From assembly GCA_016871715.1 (NCBI GenBank), contig VHCO01000036.1, positions 1-43,767 on the forward strand: a DNA stretch of 43,767 nt, written 5' to 3'. The number at the start of each line of letters is the position of its first letter. Positions within the stretch are counted from its first letter, which is position 1. The translations under genes were made by a program, and so were the position numbers. The stretch is from Verrucomicrobiota bacterium. Lineage in GTDB: Bacteria > Verrucomicrobiota > Verrucomicrobiia > Limisphaerales > J093. The notes under the pieces are model-generated. The model was not told the origin of the DNA and did not search any database. It saw only the letters and a list, made by a program, of their open reading frames with translations. Of the stretch, positions 24,260 through 32,691 are shown piece after piece.

Positions 24260-25327
24260 GTGACCCGCAGCACGCCCAATCCCTGGCTGGCCCGTTTCGC
24301 CTGGGTGACGGCCGCCGCCACGCTCGGTTTGATCTGTGTCGGTGGCTTGGTGACAAGCCGCGGCGCGGGTCTGGCGGTGCCCGACTGGCCGAACACCTAT
24401 GGCTATAACATGTTTTTCTTTCCCATCTCGCAGTGGGTGGGTGGGATCTTTTACGAGCACACCCACCGGTTGGCGGCTGCGGGGGTGGGATTGCTGACGG
24501 CGGTGTTGGCGGTGTGGGTTTGGCTGGCGGAACCGCGCGCGTGGGTGCGCTGGTTGGCCGGGGCGGCTTTTGGCGGGGTGGTTCTGCAGGGGGTTTTGGG
24601 CGGCCTCCGGGTTACGTTGATCGCGGATGAGCTCGGGGTGGTCCATGCGGCGCTGGCGCAACTCTTTTTGGTGTGGGTGGCGGCGCTGGCATTGTTCTTG
24701 AGTCCCGGGTGGCCGTCCTTACCTCCGGTGCCCGCGGCCGCGCGTTCGCTCAGGCCGTTGTTGTTGGGCACGACCGTGTTGGTGTTTGGCCAACTGGTCT
24801 TGGGCGCGCTGATGCGGCATCAGCACGCGGGGTTGGCGATCCCGGATTTTCCGCTGGCCTACGGCCGGCTTTGGCCGAGCATGGATGCTGAAGCGATCGC
24901 TCGTTACAACCAACTGCGGCTCGAGACCACGGCCGTCCGGCCGATCACGGCCTTTCAGGTTGGCCTGCAGATGGCGCATCGCCTGGTGGCGCTGGGTATC
25001 GTGGCGGGTATCGTCGTCTCCGCTCGCCGCGCCTCGAGGCTGCTGGGCCGCGCACATCCGGTGACGCGGTTGGCGCGGGTGTGGGTGGGGGTGGTGTTGG
25101 TGCAGTTCGGGTTGGGAGCGGTGACCATCTGGACCGAGAAATCGGCCGACCTGACGACCGCGCACGTGGGGGTGGGCGCAGTGACTTTGCTGCTGGGGGC
25201 GTTGGCTTGCGTGATCGCCTGCCGCGACATGCTTGGGCTGACCCGCGTCTGGGATGCGCACGCTCCGCCGGCCGGGGTCGCTGGGAGTGGGGCGCTGGCG
25301 GCGCGGTTGACCGGGCCTTCGGCATGA
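24260..25327 (+). CDS. ctaA: Haem A synthase (COX15/CtaA)
   Basis: This 355-residue membrane enzyme oxidises haem O to haem A for cytochrome oxidase. Eight hydrophobic helices are visible. The conserved haem-ligand histidines appear in EHTHRLAAA, VVHAALAQ, QMAHRLVALG and TTAHVGVGA. GGLVTSRGAGLAVPDWPN is the family's first-loop signature, and a matching one, LMRHQHAGLAIPDFPL, occurs in the second half, as expected for its internal two-fold repeat. The GTG at 24260, preceded by GCAGG, was chosen; a TTG at 24236 would add eight residues but sits in a terminator-like structure. The stop overlaps the ctaB start (ATGA). Confidence 0.92.
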   Translation: MTRSTPNPWLARFAWVTAAATLGLICVGGLVTSRGAGLAVPDWPNTYGYNMFFFPISQWVGGIFYEHTHRLAAAGVGLLTAVLAVWVWLAEPRAWVRWLAGAAFGGVVLQGVLGGLRVTLIADELGVVHAALAQLFLVWVAALALFLSPGWPSLPPVPAAARSLRPLLLGTTVLVFGQLVLGALMRHQHAGLAIPDFPLAYGRLWPSMDAEAIARYNQLRLETTAVRPITAFQVGLQMAHRLVALGIVAGIVVSARRASRLLGRAHPVTRLARVWVGVVLVQFGLGAVTIWTEKSADLTTAHVGVGAVTLLLGALACVIACRDMLGLTRVWDAHAPPAGVAGSGALAARLTGPSA

Positions 25328-26226
25328 GGAGTACCACGCAACCGATGGACGAGACCGTAGCCGTGGGGAGACCCTGGTGGGCGGAGTTGGCCGAATTGAC
25401 CAAGATCCGGCTCACCGTGTTGGTGTTGCTGACGACGTTGGTGGGTTTCTTGCTGGGTTTGCGCGGTCCGTTGGATGGGTGGCTCTTGCTGTTGACCTTG
25501 ATCGGGACAGGCTTTCTGGCAGGGGGCGCCTCGACCCTTAACCAATGGCTCGAGCGCGAGTGGGACGTTCTGATGGAACGGACCCGAGAGCGGCCGCTGC
25601 CGGCCCAGCGGATGCAGCCACGGTCGGCCTTGGCGATTGGGGTGGGCAGTTCGGTGGTGGGCATTCTCACGCTGGCGCTGGGTGTGGGGTTGGCGACGGC
25701 GGCCCTGGGGGCGCTCACGTTGGGGCTTTATCTGTTCGTTTACACGCCCCTCAAGCGGAGCACCACGCTCAACACCATCGTCGGCGCCTTGCCGGGAGCG
25801 ATGCCGCCGTTGTTGGGCTGGAGCGCTGGGGCGGGCGACCTGGGGGCCGGGGGTTGGGCCTTGTTTGGGATTCAGTTCTTCTGGCAGATGCCCCATTTCC
25901 TCGCCATTGCGTGGTTGTACCGCGCCGAGTACGCGCGGGCCGGCTTTCACATGTTGGCGGTTTACGATGAAACCGGAGTGCGGACCGGTCTGCAGGCGGT
26001 CAGTCACGCGTGGGGCCTGCTGGTGATGAGCCTGAGCCCGTTCGTGTTGGGCTTGGCTGGCCGGCTTTACCTGCTGGGGGCGCTGTTGTTGGGTCTGGGC
26101 TTTCTGGGCGTGGCGGTTCAATTCGCGCGGGCTCGCACGCCCCGGCGAGCGCGGTGGCTGTTTCTGGCATCGATTGGCTACTTGCCGTTGCTGCTGAGTC
26201 TGATGATCTTGGATAAGGCCAGGTGA
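25324..26226 (+). CDS. ctaB: Protohaem IX farnesyltransferase (haem O synthase)
   Basis: CtaB (300 residues) is a UbiA-family membrane prenyltransferase that makes haem O, the substrate of CtaA. The diphosphate-binding motif reads NQWLEREWDVLMERTRERPL. The first Asp of the usual N-x3-D-x3-D is Glu here, and the second is kept. YTPLKRSTTLNTIVGALPGA is the second conserved loop. Nine hydrophobic segments fit the family. It is translationally coupled to ctaA by an ATGA overlap. Confidence 0.93.
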   Translation: MRSTTQPMDETVAVGRPWWAELAELTKIRLTVLVLLTTLVGFLLGLRGPLDGWLLLLTLIGTGFLAGGASTLNQWLEREWDVLMERTRERPLPAQRMQPRSALAIGVGSSVVGILTLALGVGLATAALGALTLGLYLFVYTPLKRSTTLNTIVGALPGAMPPLLGWSAGAGDLGAGGWALFGIQFFWQMPHFLAIAWLYRAEYARAGFHMLAVYDETGVRTGLQAVSHAWGLLVMSLSPFVLGLAGRLYLLGALLLGLGFLGVAVQFARARTPRRARWLFLASIGYLPLLLSLMILDKAR

Positions 26227-26252
26227 AAACTACCAGCTCAGGGAGTCCTCGG

Positions 26253-26282
26253 TTGACAGTGGCGAAACAGGAAGCCTACTTT
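26253..26282 (+). promoter_or_regulatory. Candidate ctaD promoter
   Basis: A perfect TTGACA (26253-26258), an 18-base spacer, and TACTTT (26277-26282) preceded by CC lie between ctaB and ctaD. It is the best -35 box of the window and implies that the oxidase genes can be transcribed separately from ctaAB. Confidence 0.6.
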
Positions 26283-26359
26283 TTCCCATTCGGGTTTTGC
26301 CCAGACCAAAGACTGCCATTCGGAGGGTCCGGGCGGATCTCGCCAGCGCAACACACACT

Positions 26360-28183
26360 GTGACTGCAACCACCCATCCTGGGTCTACGGCCACCGCCCA
26401 TGCGGCGGGGGGCCACGCTCCACACGCGGGGCCGACTGGTTTTCTGTGGAAGTACGTTTTCTCGACCGATCACAAGGTGATTGGGATTCAGTATGGGCTG
26501 ACGGCGTTAGTGTTTTTGCTGCTGGGGTACGGTTTGATGGCGCTGATGCGGTGGCAACTGGCGTATCCGGGCCAGCCGATACCGGTTTTTGGCGAGCTGT
26601 TGTTGCGGGCGTTGGGGCCGGACATGGCCGATCGCGGGATCATGACGCCGGACCTCTACAATTCCTTTGGGGCGATGCACGGCACGATCATGGTGTTTTT
26701 GGCGGTGGTGCCGTTGGCGTTTGGGGCTTTCGGGAACTACGTGGTGCCGCTGCAGATTGGGGCGCCGGACATGGCGTTCCCGAAGATCAACATGGCCAGT
26801 TACTGGTGCTATTTCGCCGGCGGGGTGGTGATGTTGGTGAGCTTCTTCATCCCCGGGGGCGCCGCCAAGTCGGGTTGGACGTCGTATTCGCCGTTGGCGA
26901 CGGTGGCGGATTTGGCGCATCGGTTCGACGGGCAGACGTTCTGGCTCATGGGGATGGTGCTGTTGATTACGTCCTCGTTGTTGGGGTCGGTGAATTTCAT
27001 CGCGACGATTATTCAGTTGCGCGCGAAGGGCATGGGCTGGCTGCGGTTGCCGTTCTTCGTTTGGGCGCAATTTGTGACGGCGTTCTTGTTATTGCTGGCG
27101 TTTCCGCCGCTCGAGGCTGCGGGGATCATGCAGTTGATGGACAACTTGCTGGGCACAAGTTTCTTCTTGCCGACGGGTTTGGTGGTGAGCGGGCGGCCGT
27201 TGGACGTGAGCGGGGGCGGCAGTCCGTTGTTGTGGCAGCATTTATTCTGGTTTCTCGGGCACCCGGAGGTTTACGTGCTGATCTTGCCGGCGATGGGGAT
27301 CGTGGCGGAGGTTTTGGCGAACAACACCCGCAAGCCGTTGTTCGGGTACAAGTCGCTGGTTTACTCGGCGCTGGCGATCGGTTTTTTGTCGTTCATTGTT
27401 TGGGCGCACCACATGTACCTGACGGGAATGGGGACCAAGATCAGCACGTTCTTTCAGACCACGACCATGATGATCTCGATTCCATCGGTGATCATCTTGA
27501 CGGCGCTGTTCATTTCGCTCTGGGGCGGGTCGATCCGATTCAACACGCCCATGCTCTTTGCCTTGGCGTTCCTGCCGATGTTCGGCATTGGGGGGCTGAC
27601 CGGACTGCCTCTGGGCTTTAGCGCGACCGACATCCAACTGCACGACACCTATTATGTGATCGGCCACTTCCACTACGTGGTGGCGCCCGGGACGATTTTC
27701 GCCCTGTTCGCGGGGATCTACTACTGGTTCCCGAAGGCGACGGGGCGGATGATGAACGAGTATTGGGGGCGGGTGCACTTCGTCCTTTCGTTCATCTTCA
27801 TGAACTTGGTGTTTCTGCCGATGTTCGTGCAGGGGCTCGAGGGGATGTCGCGGCGGCGGGATGACGGCGGGGCGACCTACGCGGCGGGTGAGGGGGTGTA
27901 CGGGCTCAGCCTGGCGTTGAAGCTGAACGTGGGGATTTCGCACGCGGCCTGGCTGCTTGGGGTGGCGCAGGTGCCGTTTATGATCAACCTGTTCTGGAGC
28001 CTCTGGCGCGGCCCTAAGGTCGTGTCCGATAACCCATGGCAGGCGACCACGCTCGAATGGGCCACGCCCACGCCACCCCCGCACGGCAATTTCACCCATC
28101 GCCCCGTCGTGTATCGTGGGCCGTACGACTACAGCTTGCCGGGGAGCCCGACCGACTACGCCCCGCAGAATCTCCCCGCTTAA
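26360..28183 (+). CDS. ctaD: Cytochrome c oxidase subunit I
   Basis: This is a 607-residue, twelve-helix subunit that carries haem a, haem a3 and CuB and reduces oxygen in the inner membrane. Diagnostic stretches are GAPDMAFPKINMASYW, FWFLGHPEVYVLILPAMG (the His-Tyr pair near CuB), FIVWAHHMYLTGM (two CuB histidines) and DTYYVIGHFHYVVAPG (haem ligands). The Glu of GHPEVY and these loops indicate an aa3-type, A-class enzyme. The N-terminus begins with a His/Ala/Thr-rich soluble stretch. The GTG at 26360 was chosen; an in-frame TTG at 26297 would lie only about ten bases after the expected transcription start. The ctaE ATG follows nine bases after the stop. Confidence 0.95.
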   Translation: MTATTHPGSTATAHAAGGHAPHAGPTGFLWKYVFSTDHKVIGIQYGLTALVFLLLGYGLMALMRWQLAYPGQPIPVFGELLLRALGPDMADRGIMTPDLYNSFGAMHGTIMVFLAVVPLAFGAFGNYVVPLQIGAPDMAFPKINMASYWCYFAGGVVMLVSFFIPGGAAKSGWTSYSPLATVADLAHRFDGQTFWLMGMVLLITSSLLGSVNFIATIIQLRAKGMGWLRLPFFVWAQFVTAFLLLLAFPPLEAAGIMQLMDNLLGTSFFLPTGLVVSGRPLDVSGGGSPLLWQHLFWFLGHPEVYVLILPAMGIVAEVLANNTRKPLFGYKSLVYSALAIGFLSFIVWAHHMYLTGMGTKISTFFQTTTMMISIPSVIILTALFISLWGGSIRFNTPMLFALAFLPMFGIGGLTGLPLGFSATDIQLHDTYYVIGHFHYVVAPGTIFALFAGIYYWFPKATGRMMNEYWGRVHFVLSFIFMNLVFLPMFVQGLEGMSRRRDDGGATYAAGEGVYGLSLALKLNVGISHAAWLLGVAQVPFMINLFWSLWRGPKVVSDNPWQATTLEWATPTPPPHGNFTHRPVVYRGPYDYSLPGSPTDYAPQNLPA

Positions 28184-28192
28184 TCGTTCGCC

Positions 28193-28987
28193 ATGGACAT
28201 TCCCCACACCGTCGAAGCGCGGCCGGACACCGGGTTGTACAACGCCAAGGTGGGCATTTGGCTGTTCTTGGCGTCGGAAGTGATGCTGTTTGGGGCGCTG
28301 TTTTCGTCGTACATCTTGTTGCGGGTGGGGGCCGAGGCCTGGCCGCACGGGTTGCTCAGCGTGCCGATTGGCACGTTCAACACGGTGGTCCTGATCACCT
28401 CGAGCATCACCGTGGTGTTGGCTTGGGCCTCGCTCAAGTTGGGGGATCTGAGCCGGTTCAAGCTGTACCAGGGCTGCACGGTCTTGCTGGCGCTGACCTT
28501 TGTGGCGGTGAAGAGCTTCGAGTATCGGGACAAGTTCACCCATTACTACGTCCGGTTGCAGGACGGCACCGAGCTCAATGGGCACCTAGCGGGGAACCCG
28601 CTGAACTGGACGGCAGCCAACCTGGCGGACACCAACCGCGTCGGCGCGTCCATCACCTTCCACCCGGATGCGGCCGGGGGCGAAGGTGAGGGAGCGCACG
28701 GTGGGCACGCCGAGCCGATCGAGTTGACGGCGGCGAACGTGGCGAAGCTCGAGAGCTGGGGCCCGTGGCGGAGCACGTATCTGGCGATTTACTTCACGTT
28801 GACGGGGCTGCATGCCCTGCACGTGATTGGCGGCGCGTTGGTCATCGCGTATCTGTGGGGGCCGGGGAGCCGGATGTGGCGGAGCGATCCGGAGCGCTTC
28901 ACCAACCGCGTCGAGGTCTGCGGGTTGTTTTGGCACTTTGTGGATTTGGTCTGGATTTTTCTCTTTCCGGTTTTATACCTTCTATAA
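28193..28987 (+). CDS. ctaE: Cytochrome c oxidase subunit III with a large hydrophilic insert
   Basis: This 264-residue membrane subunit stabilises subunit [27 protein letters not shown] is split here as two family blocks, [11 protein letters not shown] and [10 protein letters not shown]. The C-terminal half has [15 protein letters not shown] and [17 protein letters not shown], both hallmarks. Between the third and fourth helices lies a soluble segment of about 85 residues (about 115-200). It contains a run rich in Gly, Glu and His ([13 protein letters not shown]), which is longer than in most homologues. The start is nine bases after ctaD, and the next gene begins six bases after its stop. 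Confidence 0.93.
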   Translation: MDIPHTVEARPDTGLYNAKVGIWLFLASEVMLFGALFSSYILLRVGAEAWPHGLLSVPIGTFNTVVLITSSITVVLAWASLKLGDLSRFKLYQGCTVLLALTFVAVKSFEYRDKFTHYYVRLQDGTELNGHLAGNPLNWTAANLADTNRVGASITFHPDAAGGEGEGAHGGHAEPIELTAANVAKLESWGPWRSTYLAIYFTLTGLHALHVIGGALVIAYLWGPGSRMWRSDPERFTNRVEVCGLFWHFVDLVWIFLFPVLYLL

Positions 28988-28992
28988 GCGAC

Positions 28993-29313
28993 ATGCCCAT
29001 GAGCGAGCACCACGCCCACGAGATCAGACAAGCGACGCGCAAGTACATTTACGTGTTCCTGGCGTTGTTGTTGGGGACGGTGATCACGGTGGTGGCGGCC
29101 TACGTGCCGTTTGGGAGTCGGAGTTTGAACGTGGCGGTGGCGCTGTTGATTGCCAGCGCAAAGGCCTTTCTGGTAGCCGGGTTCTTCATGCACTTGATCT
29201 CGGAGAAGAAGCTCATCTACGGCCTGCTGGGGGCCACCGGTTTTTTCTTCGCGGGGCTGATGTTTCTGATCGTCTGGTCCAATGCCGATCAATTCCTATC
29301 CATCTTCCGCTGA
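28993..29313 (+). CDS. Cytochrome c oxidase subunit IV (prokaryotic type)
   Basis: This 106-residue protein has three membrane helices (YIYVFLALLLGTVITVVAAY, VAVALLIASAKAFLVAGFFM, and LLGATGFFFAGLMFLIVW). AKAFLVAGFFMHL is the signature of the CyoD/CtaF-like subunit IV family, which helps assemble the oxidase. The N-terminus is His-rich (SEHHAHE). Its TGA shares one base with the next ATG (TGATG), so the genes are coupled. An alternative Met lies two codons later. Confidence 0.88.
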   Translation: MPMSEHHAHEIRQATRKYIYVFLALLLGTVITVVAAYVPFGSRSLNVAVALLIASAKAFLVAGFFMHLISEKKLIYGLLGATGFFFAGLMFLIVWSNADQFLSIFR

Positions 29314-29519
29314 TGTCGCTCAAGGCCTTTCATATTCTGTTTATTTTGGTGTCGATCGTGCTGGCCTTCGGTTTTGGGGCCTGGGAGCTGGTGGCGTTCT
29401 TCGATGGGCGCCAGACGTTGGATCTGGCGCTCGGGGCGGGATCCCTGGTTGCGGGCGTGGCGTTGATCTTCTACTTTCGTGCGGTGCTGAAGAAGCTGAA
29501 GAACATGAGTTATCTATGA
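29313..29519 (+). CDS. Small two-helix membrane protein of the oxidase operon
   Basis: This 68-residue protein has two predicted helices (HILFILVSIVLAFGFGAWEL and LGAGSLVAGVALIFYF) and a basic C-terminal tail, LKKLKNMSYL. I recognise no named family. It starts at the stop of subunit IV (TGATG) and ends overlapping the next start (ATGA), so it is tightly coupled and very likely real. It is probably an accessory or structural subunit of the oxidase, by position only. Confidence 0.75.
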   Translation: MSLKAFHILFILVSIVLAFGFGAWELVAFFDGRQTLDLALGAGSLVAGVALIFYFRAVLKKLKNMSYL

Positions 29520-29782
29520 GCATGCTCACCGTTACGCGCGGCGCGGTGACCGGGTTGAGCCTCGCCCTGTGCGGCGCGGCGCCCGCGGCTCATGCCTGCG
29601 CGACGTGCTTCGGCCAATCCGACTCGGCGTTGGCCCAAGGCATGAACTTTGGGATTCTGACTCTCTTAGGGGTCGTGGCCGTGGTGTTGTCTGGCATCGC
29701 CGGTTTTTTCGTTTACCTGGGTTACCGGGCTAGGGCCCTGGCGGCGCCGGGCAACGGCGCGGGAGCAGGGGGCGGAGACTAA
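29516..29782 (+). CDS. Small exported/membrane protein with CxxC motif
   Basis: This 88-residue protein has an N-terminal signal or anchor (TGLSLALCGAAPAAHA), then CATCFGQSDSALAQGMN, then one helix (LTLLGVVAVVLSGIAGFFVY) and a Gly/Ala-rich tail. The CATCFG motif just after the likely signal could bind copper or form a disulfide. Similar short CxxC proteins with a CFGxSDS pattern occur next to oxidase genes in other phyla, from memory. Its ATG overlaps the previous stop (ATGA), and it is followed after 12 bases by subunit II. A role in CuA assembly is a guess. Confidence 0.75.
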   Translation: MSMLTVTRGAVTGLSLALCGAAPAAHACATCFGQSDSALAQGMNFGILTLLGVVAVVLSGIAGFFVYLGYRARALAAPGNGAGAGGGD

Positions 29783-29794
29783 GGGCCTGACGCC

Positions 29795-30574
29795 ATGGAA
29801 ACCCTGGTCACCAAACTCCTGCATCTGCCGCCCGTGGCGTCGGCGCACGGGACGGACTTGGACAACCTCATGCTCTATGTCCACGTGCTGATGGGGGTGC
29901 TATTCGTGGGTTGGTCGGTGTTTTTCGGCTACGCGATTTGGCGTTTCCGCAAGAGCCGGTCGCCCAAGGCCGATCACGCCGGTGTTCGCAGTCACGTGTC
30001 CAGTTACCTCGAGGTGGCGGTGGCGGTGATCGAGGCAGTCTTGCTGGTGGGCTTTGCGGTGCCGTTGTGGGCGCGCAGCGCGTCCGCCACCAACTTCCCG
30101 GCTGAAGCGGACGCCACGGTCGTTCGGGTCATTGGCCGGCAGTTCAACTGGATGGCGCGGTACGCGGGGCCGGACGGCGTGTTCGGGTTGGCGGACGCCA
30201 AGCATCTGAGCGGGGCGAACCCTTTGGGGATCGACCCGGACGACGCCAACGCGAAGGACGACATTGTGACCGAGAACAGCGAGATCTATGTGCCGGTGGG
30301 CAAGCCGGTCATCGCGCATATCAGTTCCTTGGACGTGATTCATTCCTTTGCCGTGCGCCAGATGCGGATCACGCAAGATGCCATTCCCGGTCTGAGCATC
30401 CCGGTCTGGTTCACGCCCACGCAGGTGGGGGTATACCAGATTACCTGCGCCCAACTCTGCGGCAATGGACACTCGAACATGCGCGGCCTGCTGCGGGTGG
30501 TCACCCAACCGGAGTATGACGCTTGGCTCCGAAGCAAGTCGAAGACGGCGGCCGAGCCGGTGAGCTACGACTAG
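29795..30574 (+). CDS. ctaC: Cytochrome c oxidase subunit II
   Basis: This 259-residue subunit accepts electrons from cytochrome c or a cupredoxin at its CuA centre in the periplasm. Two N-terminal helices (MLYVHVLMGVLFVGWSVFFG and VAVAVIEAVLLVGFAVPLW) are followed by the cupredoxin domain. CuA ligands are the His of VIHSFAV and Cys218, Cys222, His226 and Met229 in CAQLCGNGHSNM. No haem c motif is fused at the C-terminus, so the electron donor must be a separate protein. Its place after subunits I, III and IV differs from the common subunit II-first order. Confidence 0.94.
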   Translation: METLVTKLLHLPPVASAHGTDLDNLMLYVHVLMGVLFVGWSVFFGYAIWRFRKSRSPKADHAGVRSHVSSYLEVAVAVIEAVLLVGFAVPLWARSASATNFPAEADATVVRVIGRQFNWMARYAGPDGVFGLADAKHLSGANPLGIDPDDANAKDDIVTENSEIYVPVGKPVIAHISSLDVIHSFAVRQMRITQDAIPGLSIPVWFTPTQVGVYQITCAQLCGNGHSNMRGLLRVVTQPEYDAWLRSKSKTAAEPVSYD

Positions 30575-30598
30575 AGCCGCGGTTGCGCGCGATCGAGT

Positions 30599-31252
30599 AT
30601 GGCAGGGCCTTCCACGGCGAGATCGAGATTGGACCGGGCGATCTGGGGGGTGCTGGCGCTGGCGTTGGCGCTGGTGATCGGCGCGTTTGTGGCGAACCAA
30701 GCCGGCTTTCGAGCGCGGCCGCGCCCGGCGCCGCTACCGGTGCTTAGCGAGGTGCGGGACTTCCAGCTCACCAACCAGTTCGGCCAACCCGTGGTCGCGG
30801 CCGATCTGGCCGGGCGCGTGTGGCTTGCCGACATCGTCTTTACGCGGTGCCCGGGTCCGTGCGTGCGCCTGACGCAGCAATTGCGTCAGCTCCAGGTCGA
30901 GCTGCCGCCGGACGCGCCGGTTGGGTTCCTGACGCTCACCGCCGATCCGGCTTACGACACCCCGGCTGTGCTCCGCGGCTACAGCGAGCGCTTTCAAGCC
31001 GACTCGAGCCGGTGGCAGTTCCTGACCGGGCAGAAGAGCGAACTGTACCGGCTGGCGATTCAAGACTTGTTGCTGGCCGTGTCGGAGAACAGCGACCCCG
31101 ATCGCGCCGCGCTGGAGGACTTGTTCATCCACAGCACCAAGGTGATCCTCATCGACCGAGCCGGGCGGGTGCGCGGGGCGTTCGATGGCGAAGACCCGGG
31201 GGCGCGTCCGGCGATCCGAGCGGCGGTGGAGGCCGTGGTGCGCGAGCGCTGA
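30599..31252 (+). CDS. SCO1/SenC-type copper chaperone
   Basis: This 217-residue protein has an N-terminal membrane anchor (AIWGVLALALALVIGAFVA) and a thioredoxin-like domain. Copper ligands are Cys84 and Cys88 in TRCPGPCVRL (family form CxxxC) and His178 in LFIHSTKVILID. SCO proteins deliver copper or reduce the cysteines of the CuA site in oxidase subunit II, which is encoded directly upstream (24 bases). The ATG at 30599 gives a typical N-in anchor. Confidence 0.92.
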   Translation: MAGPSTARSRLDRAIWGVLALALALVIGAFVANQAGFRARPRPAPLPVLSEVRDFQLTNQFGQPVVAADLAGRVWLADIVFTRCPGPCVRLTQQLRQLQVELPPDAPVGFLTLTADPAYDTPAVLRGYSERFQADSSRWQFLTGQKSELYRLAIQDLLLAVSENSDPDRAALEDLFIHSTKVILIDRAGRVRGAFDGEDPGARPAIRAAVEAVVRER

Positions 31253-31289
31253 GCGCGCCTGGTCACGGTTCGCTTCTTGTTCAACGCGC

Positions 31290-31760
31290 ATGACGCTTTC
31301 CGATTTACCCGCCGGAAACGCCCTGCTCAACGCGGCCAGCACGGTTCTGTTGAGCCTCGGTTACTTCTTCATCCGCCGCGAGCGCCGGCGGGCCCATCGG
31401 CACTGCATGGTGGCGGCCTTTGGCGTGTCGTGTTTGTTTCTGGTCAGCTACCTGATCTACCATGCCTACGCCGGTCGCACGGTGTTTGTCGAGCCGGCTG
31501 GGTTTCGCCCGGTTTACTTGGCCATTTTGCTCACGCACACCGTGTTGGCCGCGGGCGTGGTTCCGTTGGTGCTGCTGACGCTCTACCGCGCGGCGCGACA
31601 ACAGTTCGAGGCTCATCGCCGGTTGGCCCGTTGGACGTGGCCCATCTGGATGTACGTCTCGGTCAGCGGTGTCGCGATCTACCTGCTCTTGTACCAGATC
31701 TTCCCCCAACCGCCGGCCGCCCCACCCGCGCCTGCGGCCCGGGCCTTTTCCCTTCAATAG
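31290..31760 (+). CDS. DUF420 membrane protein
   Basis: This 156-residue protein has about four helices (ALLNAASTVLLSLGYFFI, MVAAFGVSCLFLVSYLIYH, VYLAILLTHTVLAAGVVPLV, IWMYVSVSGVAIYLLLYQIF). Histidines in RRAHRHCM, LIYHAY, LLTHTV and QFEAHRRLARWTWPIW fit DUF420/CtaM-like proteins, which are needed for aa3 oxidase maturation in Bacillus relatives. It closes the oxidase cluster. Its 3' end overlaps the convergent folP-like gene by about seven bases. Confidence 0.87.
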   Translation: MTLSDLPAGNALLNAASTVLLSLGYFFIRRERRRAHRHCMVAAFGVSCLFLVSYLIYHAYAGRTVFVEPAGFRPVYLAILLTHTVLAAGVVPLVLLTLYRAARQQFEAHRRLARWTWPIWMYVSVSGVAIYLLLYQIFPQPPAAPPAPAARAFSLQ

Positions 31761-32641
31761 ACGGCGAGGGTGTCGAGAACGGCCTTGACCCGCGGGACCT
31801 CGTGGGTGCGGAAGAGGTCGGTCTTGCCCAAGGCGGCGAGCAGGGCGAAGAACGGCTCCGCACAGCGCACTTCCTCGCCGAAAAACTCGAAGGCATGGGG
31901 CAGCGCGTGGCAGACGGGAAAACCCAGCGTGCGCAGGCGGAAGCTGCCCAGGAAGACCTGCATCTGATGGCGCACACGTTGGGCGCTATCCTGGAGGTTC
32001 CGGTAGTAGAAGCCCAGGCCGGGGTCGACGAAGATCTTCTCGACGCCGTTTTCGAGCGCGAGGTCGATCTGTCGCGCAAAGTAATCGTACAACCGCCCCA
32101 GCGGATCGGCCCCGAGATCCAGATCGCCGACCGCACGCACATGGGTCCCTTGCACAAAACAAATAATGACGGCTGCGTCGTGCGCGGCCACGGACCGAAA
32201 CATCGCCTCCGATCGCTCGGTGCCCGTCAGGTTTAACACGCAGGCCCCCGCCGCCAAGCACGCCTCCGTGACGTCCGGATGATACGTTTCGACTGAAACG
32301 GGGATTCGCGCGGCGCTCAGTTCCCGCACCACGGGTAAGAGGCGGCTGCGTTGGGCGGCTTCGTCGACCCGCGCGGCGTGAGCTAAGGAGGATTCCGCCC
32401 CCACGTCGACGATCTCGGCCCCCTGCGCCTGAAGCACTCGAGCGCGTTGCACCGCGCTCTCGACACTCCCGCAGACGCTCTCGCGGTACCACGAGTCGTT
32501 GGAGAGGTTGATCACGCCCATGAGCGCGGGACGACGGTTGAAGGCCAGCAGTCGGCCGCCCACGGCGAACTCACGGACGGTTGCGGCTGTGGCCGGCCGA
32601 CATTCTGCGACCAGTTCGGCAAGATGCTCGACCGTCAGCAT
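31754..32641 (-). CDS. Divergent dihydropteroate-synthase-like (pterin-binding) protein
   Basis: This 295-residue protein has the TIM-barrel signposts of the pterin-binding family. MGVINLSNDSWYRES stands where DHPS has MGVLNVTPDSFSDGG, and GAEIVDVGAESS stands for GADIIDIGGESTRPG. ISVDT-like VSVETYHPDV, CVLNLTG and FVDPGLGFYY follow. The phosphate-binding ESTRPG of true FolP is lost after Ser-Ser, and the C-terminal SRK/GxxxxxxxH region is not evident. A real dihydropteroate synthase is therefore doubtful; it may be a related pterin or corrinoid methyl-transfer enzyme. TTGACC lies about 45 bases upstream of the start, with only a poor -10 box. The start at 32641 is the first Met of the frame. 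Confidence 0.7.
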   Translation of the reverse strand: MLTVEHLAELVAECRPATAATVREFAVGGRLLAFNRRPALMGVINLSNDSWYRESVCGSVESAVQRARVLQAQGAEIVDVGAESSLAHAARVDEAAQRSRLLPVVRELSAARIPVSVETYHPDVTEACLAAGACVLNLTGTERSEAMFRSVAAHDAAVIICFVQGTHVRAVGDLDLGADPLGRLYDYFARQIDLALENGVEKIFVDPGLGFYYRNLQDSAQRVRHQMQVFLGSFRLRTLGFPVCHALPHAFEFFGEEVRCAEPFFALLAALGKTDLFRTHEVPRVKAVLDTLAVY

Positions 32642-32691
32642 GATCCCACAGTCTCAGTTGCCGCTGCGCCTACGGTCAACCTCAACTTTGT

